In this document: positions 41,401 through 48,463 of the stretch, one piece after another
Numbering within the stretch: the stretch's first letter is position 1
Layout of the letters: each line of letters opens with the position of its first letter
Assembly (NCBI GenBank): GCA_963732225.1
Contig: CAVSYR010000002.1
Span: 744,001 to 808,000, forward strand
Direction of reading: 5' to 3'
From: VRUE01 sp963732225
GTDB taxonomy: Bacteria; Actinomycetota; Thermoleophilia; Solirubrobacterales; 70-9
DNA: 64,000 bases
Notes under the pieces: model-generated
Databases searched by the model: none
Seen by the model: the letters and a program-made list of their open reading frames with translations, nothing else
Told to the model about the DNA's origin: nothing
Made by a program: the position numbers and the translations under genes

Positions 41401-41978
41401 ACGCTGATCTGAATCGGCAGCGTGCGGCCGCTCTGCTTGAACGCCTCGCGCGCCCCAAAGATCGCCGCCTTGACCTCAAGGATGTCTTGAGCGGTCTCGA
41501 TGATGATCAGGTCAGCGCCGCCCGCGACCAGGCCACCCGCCTGCTCGGCAAAGACCTCAACCAATTTGCCGAAGCTGATGTCGCCCAGGGTGGGATCGGT
41601 CGAGGCTGGCAGGAACCCGGTCGGTCCGATCGATCCCGCGACGAACCGATCCGGCCCCGCCGCCTTGCGGGCGATTTCCGCCGCCTTCGTATTGATCTCC
41701 AGCGTGTGCTCGCCGAGCCCCCACTCCTCGAGCTTCAGCCGCGACCCCTGAAAGCTGTCGGTCTCCACGACCTCAGCCCCAGCTTCAAGCATCGACGCAT
41801 GCACGCCCTCGATCACGTCCGGACGATTCAGCACCAGCGCCTCATGGCACTTGCCCTGTAGGCCCCCGTAGTCCTCCTGGGTCAGCTCAAACTGCTCCAG
41901 CGTGGCGCCCATGCCGCCGTCGAAGACGACAACGCGCTCCTTGGCTGCGGCTATGAAATCTCGCTCGGACATGAACAT
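38442..41978 (-). CDS. metH: Cobalamin-dependent methionine synthase
   Basis: 1178 residues from ATG 41978; ATG 41972 is also possible, and a GTG at 41996 lies inside a palindromic element and is less likely. All four modules are present: homocysteine domain (FDGGMGATLEQ, zinc Cys in LNCSTG and GGCCGTTP, residues ~1-320); pterin domain with VGERVNSQGS and VDSTEP (~345-630); cobalamin domain with the cap and DVHDIGKSLVNTIL, whose His ligates cobalt (~690-880); and the reactivation domain with RYSWGYPACPD (~930-1170). It makes methionine from homocysteine with methyltetrahydrofolate. No B12 riboswitch was recognised upstream. Confidence 0.96.
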   Translation of the reverse strand: MFMSERDFIAAAKERVVVFDGGMGATLEQFELTQEDYGGLQGKCHEALVLNRPDVIEGVHASMLEAGAEVVETDSFQGSRLKLEEWGLGEHTLEINTKAAEIARKAAGPDRFVAGSIGPTGFLPASTDPTLGDISFGKLVEVFAEQAGGLVAGGADLIIIETAQDILEVKAAIFGAREAFKQSGRTLPIQISVSLLPNGGKMLLGTDIQAVLTTLTALDVDVVGLNCSTGPEDMRDAIRFLGERSPLPVHCIPNAGLPLQGPDGETIFPEEPVPLAATLGEFVERYGVGIVGGCCGTTPEHIAAIRERVDGKVPGARPAPGPIEVSSMMTSTPLVQEPRPTLVGERVNSQGSRKAKELLLADDYDGLVQVAEDQVEGGAHVLDVCVALTERQDEDEQMAAVVKRISLTQPSPIQVDSTEPEVLKAALEQIPGRAIVNSINLEAGRDKADVVIPLAKAHGAALIALTIDEVGMAKTAERKVEIAQRIREIACEEHGLDPEALIFDALTFTLTTGDDEWKPSAVETIEGIRRIKAELPGVKTSLGVSNVSFGVSPRPRAVLNSVFLHHCVEAGLDLAMVNPNHITPYSEISEEERALTDDLVFNRREDALELFISHFESKGEEAEEEAADPTAGMEPEEALHWHILRRKKDGVEDWIDRSVEKIGAVPTLNEVLLPAMKEVGDKFGAGELILPFVLQSAEVMKRAVAQLENYLDRIDGHTKGKVVIATVFGDVHDIGKSLVNTILTNNGYTVIDLGKQVPVDAIIEAAVENEADAIGLSALLVSTSKQMPICVQELHQRGLGFPVLIGGAAINRDFGRRTLYPRGKESDEVYEPGVFYCKDAFQGLDTMDALVDQQARDALVERIKAEAQELREKPVVTDTGPPTSDASVRSAARTDVAIPEPPFLGPREVEVDLDEVFPYLDRHVLFKLHWGGRGVKGEAWRELVEGNGEEEGFAPRLERMWREQDYLRPRTRLGYFPCNAEGNELVVFDPDDPERELERLAFPRQPRHDRICLADFYRPLDSGERDIVALQGVTVGAEVTNLIERLEREGEFAEQLFVHGLGVQSAEGLAEWLHSQVRAELGIARDQGRRYSWGYPACPDQSEHLKVWRLLDLESIGMGLSDGYAVTPEQSTVAIIAHHPQAVYFGMKSGFIPEDESPDELIAGTERGGELTPSEPAK

Positions 41979-41988
41979 AGGAGGGTAA

Positions 41989-42090
41989 GGGGTCACGGGC
42001 CCCCTCCCCTGGAGGCTCAGGGACCACGCACCGAATTGCCTACTACGACCTGCTGCGCAACGGTCTCCAGGGGAGGGGGCCCGTGACCCC
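41989..42090. repeat. Long perfect inverted-repeat element E2 (intergenic)
   Basis: Arms of 26 bp (41989-42014 and 42065-42090) are exact reverse complements, separated by 50 bp. The element fills the gap between the aldehyde dehydrogenase end and the metH start on the minus strand. It would form a very stable hairpin at the 5' side of metH. Confidence 0.85.
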
Positions 42091-42109
42091 CTGCGCCCCT
42101 GGATTCAGG

Positions 42110-43687
42110 TCAGCCGCGGAGGCCGATGCGCCGCTTCAGATCCCGTCCGTTGAACGCCGTCAGGACCCGGTTGACCAGCCCGCGACGTCCCTTGGTGTAG
42201 GGGTACCACGACGGTTCGTTCTTGCCCCCGAAGCGGGTCACCACGATCGACTCAGGACGGCAGTACTTCTTGATCCCGTAGTCGCCGTGGCGAGAGCCGA
42301 TCCCCGACTGCTTCCAGCCGCCCATCGGAACGCTCATCGCCAGCATGTTGGTGATCACATCGTTGACGTTGACCGAGCCCGCCTCTACTCGGCGAGCGAG
42401 CTTCTCCGCCCGGTCCTTGTCGCCGAAGATCGAGGCAGCGAGGCCGTAGCGGCTGTCGTTGGCGAGGTGCACGGCCTCCTCGGAGTCGCGCACCTTCATC
42501 ACCCCGACCACGGGGCCAAAGGTCTCGTCGCGCATCACTTTCATCGAGTGATCGACGTCGACCAAGACAGTTGGTTCGAAGTAGTCGCCGGGGCCGTCGG
42601 CTTTGCTGCCACCGGTCAGGGCCCGCGCCCCATTGGCAAGCGCGTCGTTCACCTGCTCCTCGACGATCGTCGACTGGTTGGGCGAGGTCATCGCGCCGAC
42701 GTCCTTCTCCGGCTTGCGACCGTCCGTGCCCTGGCGAAGGGCGCTGACTTTCTTGGTCAGCTTGGCGACGAACTCGTCATAGACGGGCTCCTCGACGTAG
42801 ATGCGCTCGACCGAGAGGCAGACCTGGCCGGCGTTGTACATCCCGCCCCAAGCGGCGGCATTGGCGGCGCGGTCGACGTCGGCGTCGGCGAGGACGATCA
42901 TCGGGTCCTTGCCGCCAAGCTCGAGGCTCACCGGGGTCAGGGTCTCTGCCGCCCGGCCCATGACCTTGCGCCCGGTCCGGTCAGAGCCGGTGAACTGGAC
43001 GTAGTCGACGTGGTCGATCAGCGAGCTGCCGGCCTCGCCGGTGCCGAGCACGCAATCGAAGACGTCCGGAGCGCCGATCTCCTGCTTCCAGGCGTCGATC
43101 ACCTGGATCAGGCTCAGCGGGGTGAACTCCGACGGCTTGACCACGACCGCGGCGCCCGCCTGCAGGGCGGGGATCGAGTCGCCCAGCCCCATCGCGAGGG
43201 GGAAGTTCCAAGGGCTGATCACGCCGACGACGGGGTGCGGCCGGTAGCGGATCATCAGCTTCTTCGAGGCCATCAGCGGCGAGTGGGGGCGAACGTCTTC
43301 GTCGCCGATGAACTTGGCCGCGTTGGTGCCGTAGAAGTTGATCAGGTCGGTGACGTAGAACAGCTCGGCCGCTATGTCGCCGCGCACCTTGCCGGTTTCG
43401 GCCTGCACCGTGTCGGAGATCTCCTCAACGTTGTCGAGGATCCAGTTGCGCAGCTTGCCGAGCCAGTGATAGCGGCGCTCGATCCCGATCGCCTCCCACT
43501 CGGCCTGGTTGGCGCGGACACGAGCCGCGGTGGCGGCGATCGTCTCGGCTGTGTCGACCTGGATCGAGCCGACCGTCTCGCCGTTCGCCGGGTTGAGAAC
43601 CTCGATGCTCTCGAGGGGCGGCGAACTGCTGCTTCCGTTGGAGCCGTTGACCGCTGTCGTGCTCGTCTCGACCGTTCCGCTCTCCAC
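42110..43687 (-). CDS. NAD(P)-dependent aldehyde dehydrogenase (succinate-semialdehyde dehydrogenase-like)
   Basis: 525 residues from GTG 43687, chosen for its GGAGAGGA site; the open frame continues upstream through the neighbouring gene. Motifs: PWNFPLAMG (about 165), VVVKPSEFTPLS, the cofactor-loop FTGSDRTGR, catalytic Glu in LELGGKD (about 265) and catalytic Cys in NAGQVCLSVERI (about 300), then TFGPVVGV. Its C-terminus carries a basic extension (KGRRGLVNRVLTAFNGRDLKRR), which may contact a membrane. It is preceded on the same strand by a sugar dehydrogenase gene. Confidence 0.9.
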   Translation of the reverse strand: MESGTVETSTTAVNGSNGSSSSPPLESIEVLNPANGETVGSIQVDTAETIAATAARVRANQAEWEAIGIERRYHWLGKLRNWILDNVEEISDTVQAETGKVRGDIAAELFYVTDLINFYGTNAAKFIGDEDVRPHSPLMASKKLMIRYRPHPVVGVISPWNFPLAMGLGDSIPALQAGAAVVVKPSEFTPLSLIQVIDAWKQEIGAPDVFDCVLGTGEAGSSLIDHVDYVQFTGSDRTGRKVMGRAAETLTPVSLELGGKDPMIVLADADVDRAANAAAWGGMYNAGQVCLSVERIYVEEPVYDEFVAKLTKKVSALRQGTDGRKPEKDVGAMTSPNQSTIVEEQVNDALANGARALTGGSKADGPGDYFEPTVLVDVDHSMKVMRDETFGPVVGVMKVRDSEEAVHLANDSRYGLAASIFGDKDRAEKLARRVEAGSVNVNDVITNMLAMSVPMGGWKQSGIGSRHGDYGIKKYCRPESIVVTRFGGKNEPSWYPYTKGRRGLVNRVLTAFNGRDLKRRIGLRG

Positions 43688-43736
43688 CGTCTGCTTCCTC
43701 TCCTCGACCCTTTGGCTGGTCAGCCAACTGTAACCG

Positions 43737-44915
43737 CTATCTGCCCACCAGTCTGTAGACGGGGCCTTCCTGAGAGGCGACGTAGATGCGGCCAAGGTCG
43801 TCTTCTCCGAACGAGGTGGGGGAGGAGACGGTGAGGCCGGTCTTGCGATCGCCGCTGGCGCGGCGCAGGTGGGGGAGGAGGCTGCGCACGATGCCGGAGC
43901 AGTAGTCGGCGTAGAGGTAGCGGCCGCGCAGGGCAGTGGGACCGCCGGGTCCGACCACGTAGCCGCCGATGATCGTGCAGCTGCCACCGTCGCGGCTGTG
44001 GCTGTAGGCCATGATCGGCTTGGTTGTGCCACCGGGGTCGGGGGTGCCGCTGTTTTCTTCTTCGTAGGGGTGGAAGCCCTCGAAGGCGTCCCAGCCGAAG
44101 TTGGCACCGCCGGCGCTGGCAACGGTCGTGTAGTCGAGCTCCTCGAATTGGTTCTGGCCGACGTCGCCGATCGCGATCCGCGGTTGCGCCGCGGTCGTCG
44201 TATCGAAAGAGAAGCGGAAGGGATTGCGCAGGCCGTAGGAGTAGATCTCGTCGCGACCCGGCTTGCCGACGAAGGGGTTGTCGGCCGGGACCGAGTACGG
44301 CTGCGCCCCGCTTGGGCGGGGATCGATGCGCAGCAGCTTGCCCAGCAGACTCTCCTTGTTCTGGGCGTTGTTGGGCGGATCGCCGGCCGAGCCGCCGTCG
44401 CCCGTGCCGAGATAGAGGAGGTCGCCGAGGAACTGCAGCTGACCGCCGTTGTGGTTGTCGTTGACCGGGTGGGGGATCTCGATCACGTTGCGGCGCGAGC
44501 CCGGCTTGGCCCGCGTCGCCGCCGCGCGTTGGAATTCGTCGACGCGGATGTTGCCCGCCTTGTCGGTGTAATAGACGTAGAAGTTGCCGCTCTGCTTGTA
44601 GTCGGGAGGAAAGGCGATCGAGAGCAACCCGCGCTCGCCGCCGAAGTCGACCAGGCCGCTGATGTCGAGGAATGGATGACCCAGCTTGTGGCCGCCGCGC
44701 AGTACCGCGACCCTGCCGGGCTGCTCGACCACGAAGAGCAGTTTGGGGAAGCCGGGGGCACCGGCGACGTAGGTCGGGTTGTCGAAGTTGCCGATGCGCT
44801 TCAGCGCCAGCCCGGCCGGGCGCTCGGCGCGATGCTGCTGCGCGGTGCCGCACGCAGGCAGCGCAACCAGCGCCAGCGCTGACAGCAGGATGATCGAGAT
44901 GGCCTTTTGCCTCAC
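43737..44915 (-). CDS. PQQ-dependent sugar dehydrogenase-type lipoprotein (GSDH family)
   Basis: 392 residues. Signal with lipobox LPAC (Cys22) predicts a surface lipoprotein. The six-bladed propeller of soluble glucose/sorbosone dehydrogenases is marked by ERGLLSIAFPPDY, NDNHNGGQLQF with YLGTGDGG, YSYGLRNPFRFSFD and GDVGQNQFEELDY. Such enzymes oxidise sugars to lactones with PQQ outside the cell, though many family members have other or unknown activities. The next gene on the strand is an aldehyde dehydrogenase. Confidence 0.88.
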   Translation of the reverse strand: MRQKAISIILLSALALVALPACGTAQQHRAERPAGLALKRIGNFDNPTYVAGAPGFPKLLFVVEQPGRVAVLRGGHKLGHPFLDISGLVDFGGERGLLSIAFPPDYKQSGNFYVYYTDKAGNIRVDEFQRAAATRAKPGSRRNVIEIPHPVNDNHNGGQLQFLGDLLYLGTGDGGSAGDPPNNAQNKESLLGKLLRIDPRPSGAQPYSVPADNPFVGKPGRDEIYSYGLRNPFRFSFDTTTAAQPRIAIGDVGQNQFEELDYTTVASAGGANFGWDAFEGFHPYEEENSGTPDPGGTTKPIMAYSHSRDGGSCTIIGGYVVGPGGPTALRGRYLYADYCSGIVRSLLPHLRRASGDRKTGLTVSSPTSFGEDDLGRIYVASQEGPVYRLVGR

Positions 44916-44938
44916 GCGATCACGCTACCCGCCACCGC

Positions 44939-45601
44939 CTATTTCTTTTCGACGACTTCCCCGCTGTCGTTGACTTCGGTGTTGCGTTCGGCCGAGCTGA
45001 TCTTCACCGTGAAGGAGCCGCCGGGTGCGGCCCCGCCGCCGGTTTTCGCCTTGGTCGTGTCGCTGAGGCCGGCCTCGACCGCGTAGACGAGCGTGTAGTT
45101 GCCGGGCTTGACCGCGCTCAGCTTCCAGACCACGTCGGCGCTCGCGTTCTTCTTCAGCGGGCCGAAGTCGAAGGTCTTCGGGTTCGAGGTCTCGGCGCCG
45201 CCGTTGGCGCTCGAGCCGATGAACTTGGGGTAGTGGGCGGCCAGAACCCAGACCGGCCGATCCGGCTGCGCCAGTTCTGGCTGGGGATCGCGGATGCCGA
45301 AGGGCAGGGTGGAGCCTTCGCCCTGCTTGCCCTTGATCGCGACGTTCACGGTCAAGGCCGGGATCGTCTTGTCGCCCGTGTTGCGGATACCGAGATCGAG
45401 CAGGTAGGTCTGGCCCAGATGCTGCTCGGTGGGGAAGTTGGCGTCGGTTACCTTGACCCGGTAGTCGCCTTCCGCCTCGTTGGCGTCCGAGGACGAGCCG
45501 CCGCCGCAGGCCGCGAGCGCGAGCGCCAGAAGCGCGGTCAGGACAGCAGCAACCGCAGCACGGTGGCGGTGACGCGAGACCTGTCTGGCGTGCCCCCCCA
45601 A
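44939..45601 (-). CDS. Hypothetical lipoprotein
   Basis: 220 residues from TTG 45601. A TATGTT box (45616-45611) lies 9 nt upstream with no SD, a leaderless pattern. The basic region RHRHR and the helix AAVAAVLTALLALALAAC give a lipobox at about Cys33. The mature part has two beta-sandwich-like halves (YLLDLGIRNTGDKTIPALTV and PGNYTLVYAVEAGL), the second resembling CARDB/Ig-like folds. Cell-surface protein of unknown role. Divergent from the MlaE-type operon. Confidence 0.65.
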   Translation of the reverse strand: MGGHARQVSRHRHRAAVAAVLTALLALALAACGGGSSSDANEAEGDYRVKVTDANFPTEQHLGQTYLLDLGIRNTGDKTIPALTVNVAIKGKQGEGSTLPFGIRDPQPELAQPDRPVWVLAAHYPKFIGSSANGGAETSNPKTFDFGPLKKNASADVVWKLSAVKPGNYTLVYAVEAGLSDTTKAKTGGGAAPGGSFTVKISSAERNTEVNDSGEVVEKK

Positions 45602-45706
45602 AGCGGCCGGAACATACCACGGGGTTTGCCCTGCTCCCGAGCGGGTTAGCCCGAACTCAACAGAGCCCGCTGATGCATCGCATAGACTCGTTCCAGGAGG
45701 AGGATG

Positions 45707-46513
45707 ATGGTCGGAACTGCGGTCAACAGGGCATTCCTGCCCGCCAAGTCGCTGTTCGAGCAAGTTGGGGACATGATGATCCTCACCGCTCGAACGCTGG
45801 TCTCTGCGGTCAAGCCGCCGTACCCTTACGGCGAGGAGTTCATCGGCCAGTTCCTCTTCGCCCTGCAGCTCTGCTGGTTTCCGCTGCTGATCTCGACCGT
45901 GGCCTTCGGCTTCGGCGCGCCGGGCCTGCAGGCCTCTAACTTCCTCTCGCTCTTCGGCGCCCTCGACCGGCTCGGCGGTTTCTTCGTCCTCGCCTCGATC
46001 CGCGAGTTCGCCCCCTTCGTCACCGCCGTCGTCGTCGCCGGCGTCGCTGGCACCGCGATCACCGCCGACCTCGGCGCCCGCAAGATCCGCGAGGAGCTCG
46101 ACGCCCTGCAGGTGCTTGGCGTCGACCCGATCAAGAACCTGGTCGTGCCGCGCTTCCTGGCGCTGATGCTGATCACCGGTCTGCTCGACATCTACGCCCT
46201 GGTCTTCGGCATCTCCGGCGGCATCGGCGCCGAGCTGCTCTACCACCAGTCGCTCGGCGGTTTCTTCGCCACCCTCTTCTCCAACGCCTCGATCACCGAC
46301 CTCTGGGGCTCGGTGCTCAAGTGCACGCTGTTCGGCGCGATCATCGCCGTCGTCTGCTCTTACAAGGGGATGACTGCGTCCGGAGGCGCGGCGGGCGTCG
46401 GCCGCGCCGTCAACCAGGCGGTGGTGATCGCCTTCATGGGCGTCTTCGCCTTCAACTACGCCTTCACCCAGACCCTGCTCGCGACCAACCCGGAGCTGCA
46501 GACGATCCGATGA
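45707..46513 (+). CDS. MlaE/YrbE-type ABC permease 1
   Basis: 268 residues from ATG 45707, which stands 6 nt after AGGAGG (ATG 45704 is too close). About five or six membrane helices. The family's cytoplasmic coupling motif ARKIREELDALQVLGVDP is at about 125-142 and the C-terminal GMTASGGAAGVGRAVNQAVV is typical of YrbE proteins. Such permeases form the membrane core of MCE-linked lipid transporters. Overlaps permease 2 by 4 bp. Confidence 0.9.
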   Translation: MVGTAVNRAFLPAKSLFEQVGDMMILTARTLVSAVKPPYPYGEEFIGQFLFALQLCWFPLLISTVAFGFGAPGLQASNFLSLFGALDRLGGFFVLASIREFAPFVTAVVVAGVAGTAITADLGARKIREELDALQVLGVDPIKNLVVPRFLALMLITGLLDIYALVFGISGGIGAELLYHQSLGGFFATLFSNASITDLWGSVLKCTLFGAIIAVVCSYKGMTASGGAAGVGRAVNQAVVIAFMGVFAFNYAFTQTLLATNPELQTIR

Positions 46514-47307
46514 ACGCCTGGCTGGAAGTCCCGCGCGGCTGGCTCGACTCCTTCGGCGAGATCGCCCGCTTCGGCTCGCGCGTCGCCGGCCTCGTCTACA
46601 GCGGCCGCGTCCTGCGCTTCTTCGGCGAGAGCCTGCGCCAGGCCGGCATTCTGATCCTCGGCTCGGCCCTGATCATCTGGGGCCTCGTCTTCATCCTCGG
46701 CCTGCAGTGCGGGATCGAGGGGGCCTACCTGCTGCGCGCCCAGGGCGCGCCCGCCTACGCCGGCGTCTTCTCCGCCTGGTGCGACCTGCGCGAGATCATG
46801 CCCTACGCCTTCGGCTACATGCTGGCGGCCAAGGTCGGCACCGGCATCGTCGCCGAGCTCGGCGCGATGCGGATCTCCGACGAGATCGACGCGCTCGAGG
46901 TGATGGGGGTGCCGCCGGTCACCTTTCTCTGCGCGACCCGCCTGCTCGCCGCCTGGATCGCCTTCCCCTTCATGTACCTCTGCGGGATCGGGATCATGTA
47001 CTTCGCCAGCTACCTGGCGGTCGTCCAGCAGATCGGCGATGTCTCCTCCGGCGGCTACCTGCTGATCTTCTGGATGTTTCAGAACCCTCCCGACCTCTTC
47101 TACAGCCTGATCAAGGGCATGTTCATGGCCACCGCCATAGTCATGGTCGGCTGTTACTACGGCTACACGGCGTCGGGTGGCCCGGTCGGGGTCGGCACCG
47201 CCACCGCGAAGTCGATGGTCCTCAACATCGTCTTGGTTCACATCATCGGGATGCTCGGCACCCTGGTCTTCTGGGGAGCCAACCCGCGCGCGCCGATAGG
47301 AGGCTGA
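46510..47307 (+). CDS. MlaE/YrbE-type ABC permease 2
   Basis: 265 residues, ATGA overlap with permease 1. The coupling motif AMRISDEIDALEVMGVPP (about 120-137) and YYGYTASGGPVGVGTATAKSMV near the end mirror permease 1. Two unequal permeases, as in mycobacterial YrbE-A/YrbE-B, suggest a heterodimeric channel. The 172 bp to the ATPase gene are filled by a long palindrome (47311-47474). Confidence 0.9.
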   Translation: MNAWLEVPRGWLDSFGEIARFGSRVAGLVYSGRVLRFFGESLRQAGILILGSALIIWGLVFILGLQCGIEGAYLLRAQGAPAYAGVFSAWCDLREIMPYAFGYMLAAKVGTGIVAELGAMRISDEIDALEVMGVPPVTFLCATRLLAAWIAFPFMYLCGIGIMYFASYLAVVQQIGDVSSGGYLLIFWMFQNPPDLFYSLIKGMFMATAIVMVGCYYGYTASGGPVGVGTATAKSMVLNIVLVHIIGMLGTLVFWGANPRAPIGG

Positions 47308-47310
47308 CCG

Positions 47311-47474
47311 AGTGCCCCCTGTTGCGAGTCCTGTCTTGCTTGGCGGCTGCAAACCTTCGCCATCCTTCGTCCTCGCTCGCTCGCGCACTTTTCAAGTGCG
47401 CCACGCTCACTGCGTCCTCGGCTTGCTCGGTTTTCGCTCGCCAATTCAAGACACGACTCGCAACAGGGGGCACT
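47311..47474. repeat. Long inverted-repeat element E3 within the transporter operon
   Basis: Arms of about 34-35 bp (47311-47345 and 47439-47474) are near-perfect complements. The centre has a further stem GCGCACTT-TTC-AAGTGCGC. The sequence between is partly self-complementary, so the whole 164 bp can fold back. It occupies almost the entire gap between the permease-2 stop and the ATPase start and could attenuate transcription of the downstream half. Confidence 0.85.
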
Positions 47475-47479
47475 AAGCT

Positions 47480-48463
47480 ATGTCTATGTCGATGGACGAC
47501 CCGACCCGGCCCGAAGAGGAGGAGTTCGAGGCGGAGGCGGAGACCACCGCCGAGGTGGCCGAGCCCGTTGCCGCCGGTCCCACTCATAGCGGTCCCTACG
47601 TAAGCGAGGACGGCCTGACGATGGGGAAGGACTTCGTCATCCCCGGCGTCGACCCAGCCGAGTCCGACCCCTACCGTTTCCATACCGGGCGCAAGCGCGA
47701 CCACGGCGGCGAGGACGCGATCGAGATCATCGACCTGGTCAAGCAGTTCGGCCGCGCCCGCATCCTCAACGGCCTCAACCTCGGCCTGCCCGAGGATCAG
47801 ATCTCGATGGTGCTGGGCCCGTCGGGCACCGGCAAGAGCGTGCTGATCAAGCACATCGTCGGCCTGCTCTACCCCGACTCGGGCGACGTGCTCGTACACG
47901 GCGAATCGATTCCCAACATGACCGATGACGAACTCTTCGAGGTGCGCAAGAAGTTCGGCCTGCTGTTCCAGGACGGCGCCCTCTTCGGCTCGATGAACAT
48001 CTACGACAACACCGCCTTCCCGCTGCGCCAGCACACCGACAAGAGCGAGGAGGAGATCGGCGAGATCTGCAACCGCCGGCTCAAGGAGGTCGGGCTGAGC
48101 GAGGCGATCTACAAGATGCCGAACGAGCTCTCCGGCGGCATGCGCAAGCGCGCTGGCTTCGCCCGCGCCCTGGTGCTGGAACCGGCGATCGTGATGTTCG
48201 ACGAGCCCGACTCCGGCCTCGACCCGGTGCGCACGGCGCTGCTCTGCGAGCTGGTCCGTGAGGTGCACGAGGAGAACGGCGGCTGCTACCTGGTGATCAG
48301 CCACGACCTCAACACCGCGCGACGCGTCTCCGACTTCATCGCGGTGCTCTGGAACGGCAAGATCGTCGAGTCGGGCCCCAAGGAGGAACTGTTCGACTCC
48401 GAAAACCGGTTCGTCAACCAGTTCCTCAACGCGGACGTCACCGGTCCGCTCTCGATGGATTGA
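47480..48463 (+). CDS. MlaF-type ABC transporter ATPase
   Basis: 327 residues. An unusual ~75-residue acidic N-terminal extension (EEEEFEAEAETTAEVAE) precedes the ATPase core. Walker A GPSGTGKS (about 115), Q-loop LLFQDGALF, signature LSGGMRKRAGFARAL and Walker B IVMFDEPDSGLDP are intact. FQDGALFGSMNIYDN is characteristic of the Mkl/MlaF group, so it powers the two permeases. Start may be ATG 47480 or 47486. The stop overlaps the RND gene start. Confidence 0.92.
   Translation: MSMSMDDPTRPEEEEFEAEAETTAEVAEPVAAGPTHSGPYVSEDGLTMGKDFVIPGVDPAESDPYRFHTGRKRDHGGEDAIEIIDLVKQFGRARILNGLNLGLPEDQISMVLGPSGTGKSVLIKHIVGLLYPDSGDVLVHGESIPNMTDDELFEVRKKFGLLFQDGALFGSMNIYDNTAFPLRQHTDKSEEEIGEICNRRLKEVGLSEAIYKMPNELSGGMRKRAGFARALVLEPAIVMFDEPDSGLDPVRTALLCELVREVHEENGGCYLVISHDLNTARRVSDFIAVLWNGKIVESGPKEELFDSENRFVNQFLNADVTGPLSMD

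Noticed and set aside
41979..41996. GTG start for metH at 41996
   Set aside because: It lies inside the palindromic element E2 and has no SD; MetH proteins align from the later ATGs.
43688..44122. N-terminal extension of the aldehyde dehydrogenase
   Set aside because: Overlaps the sugar dehydrogenase gene on the same strand; GTG 43687 has an SD and the family-like N-terminus.
45602..46246. 215-codon N-terminal extension of the lipoprotein at 44939
   Set aside because: It runs antisense through the MlaE-type permease gene; the lipobox signal starts just after TTG 45601.
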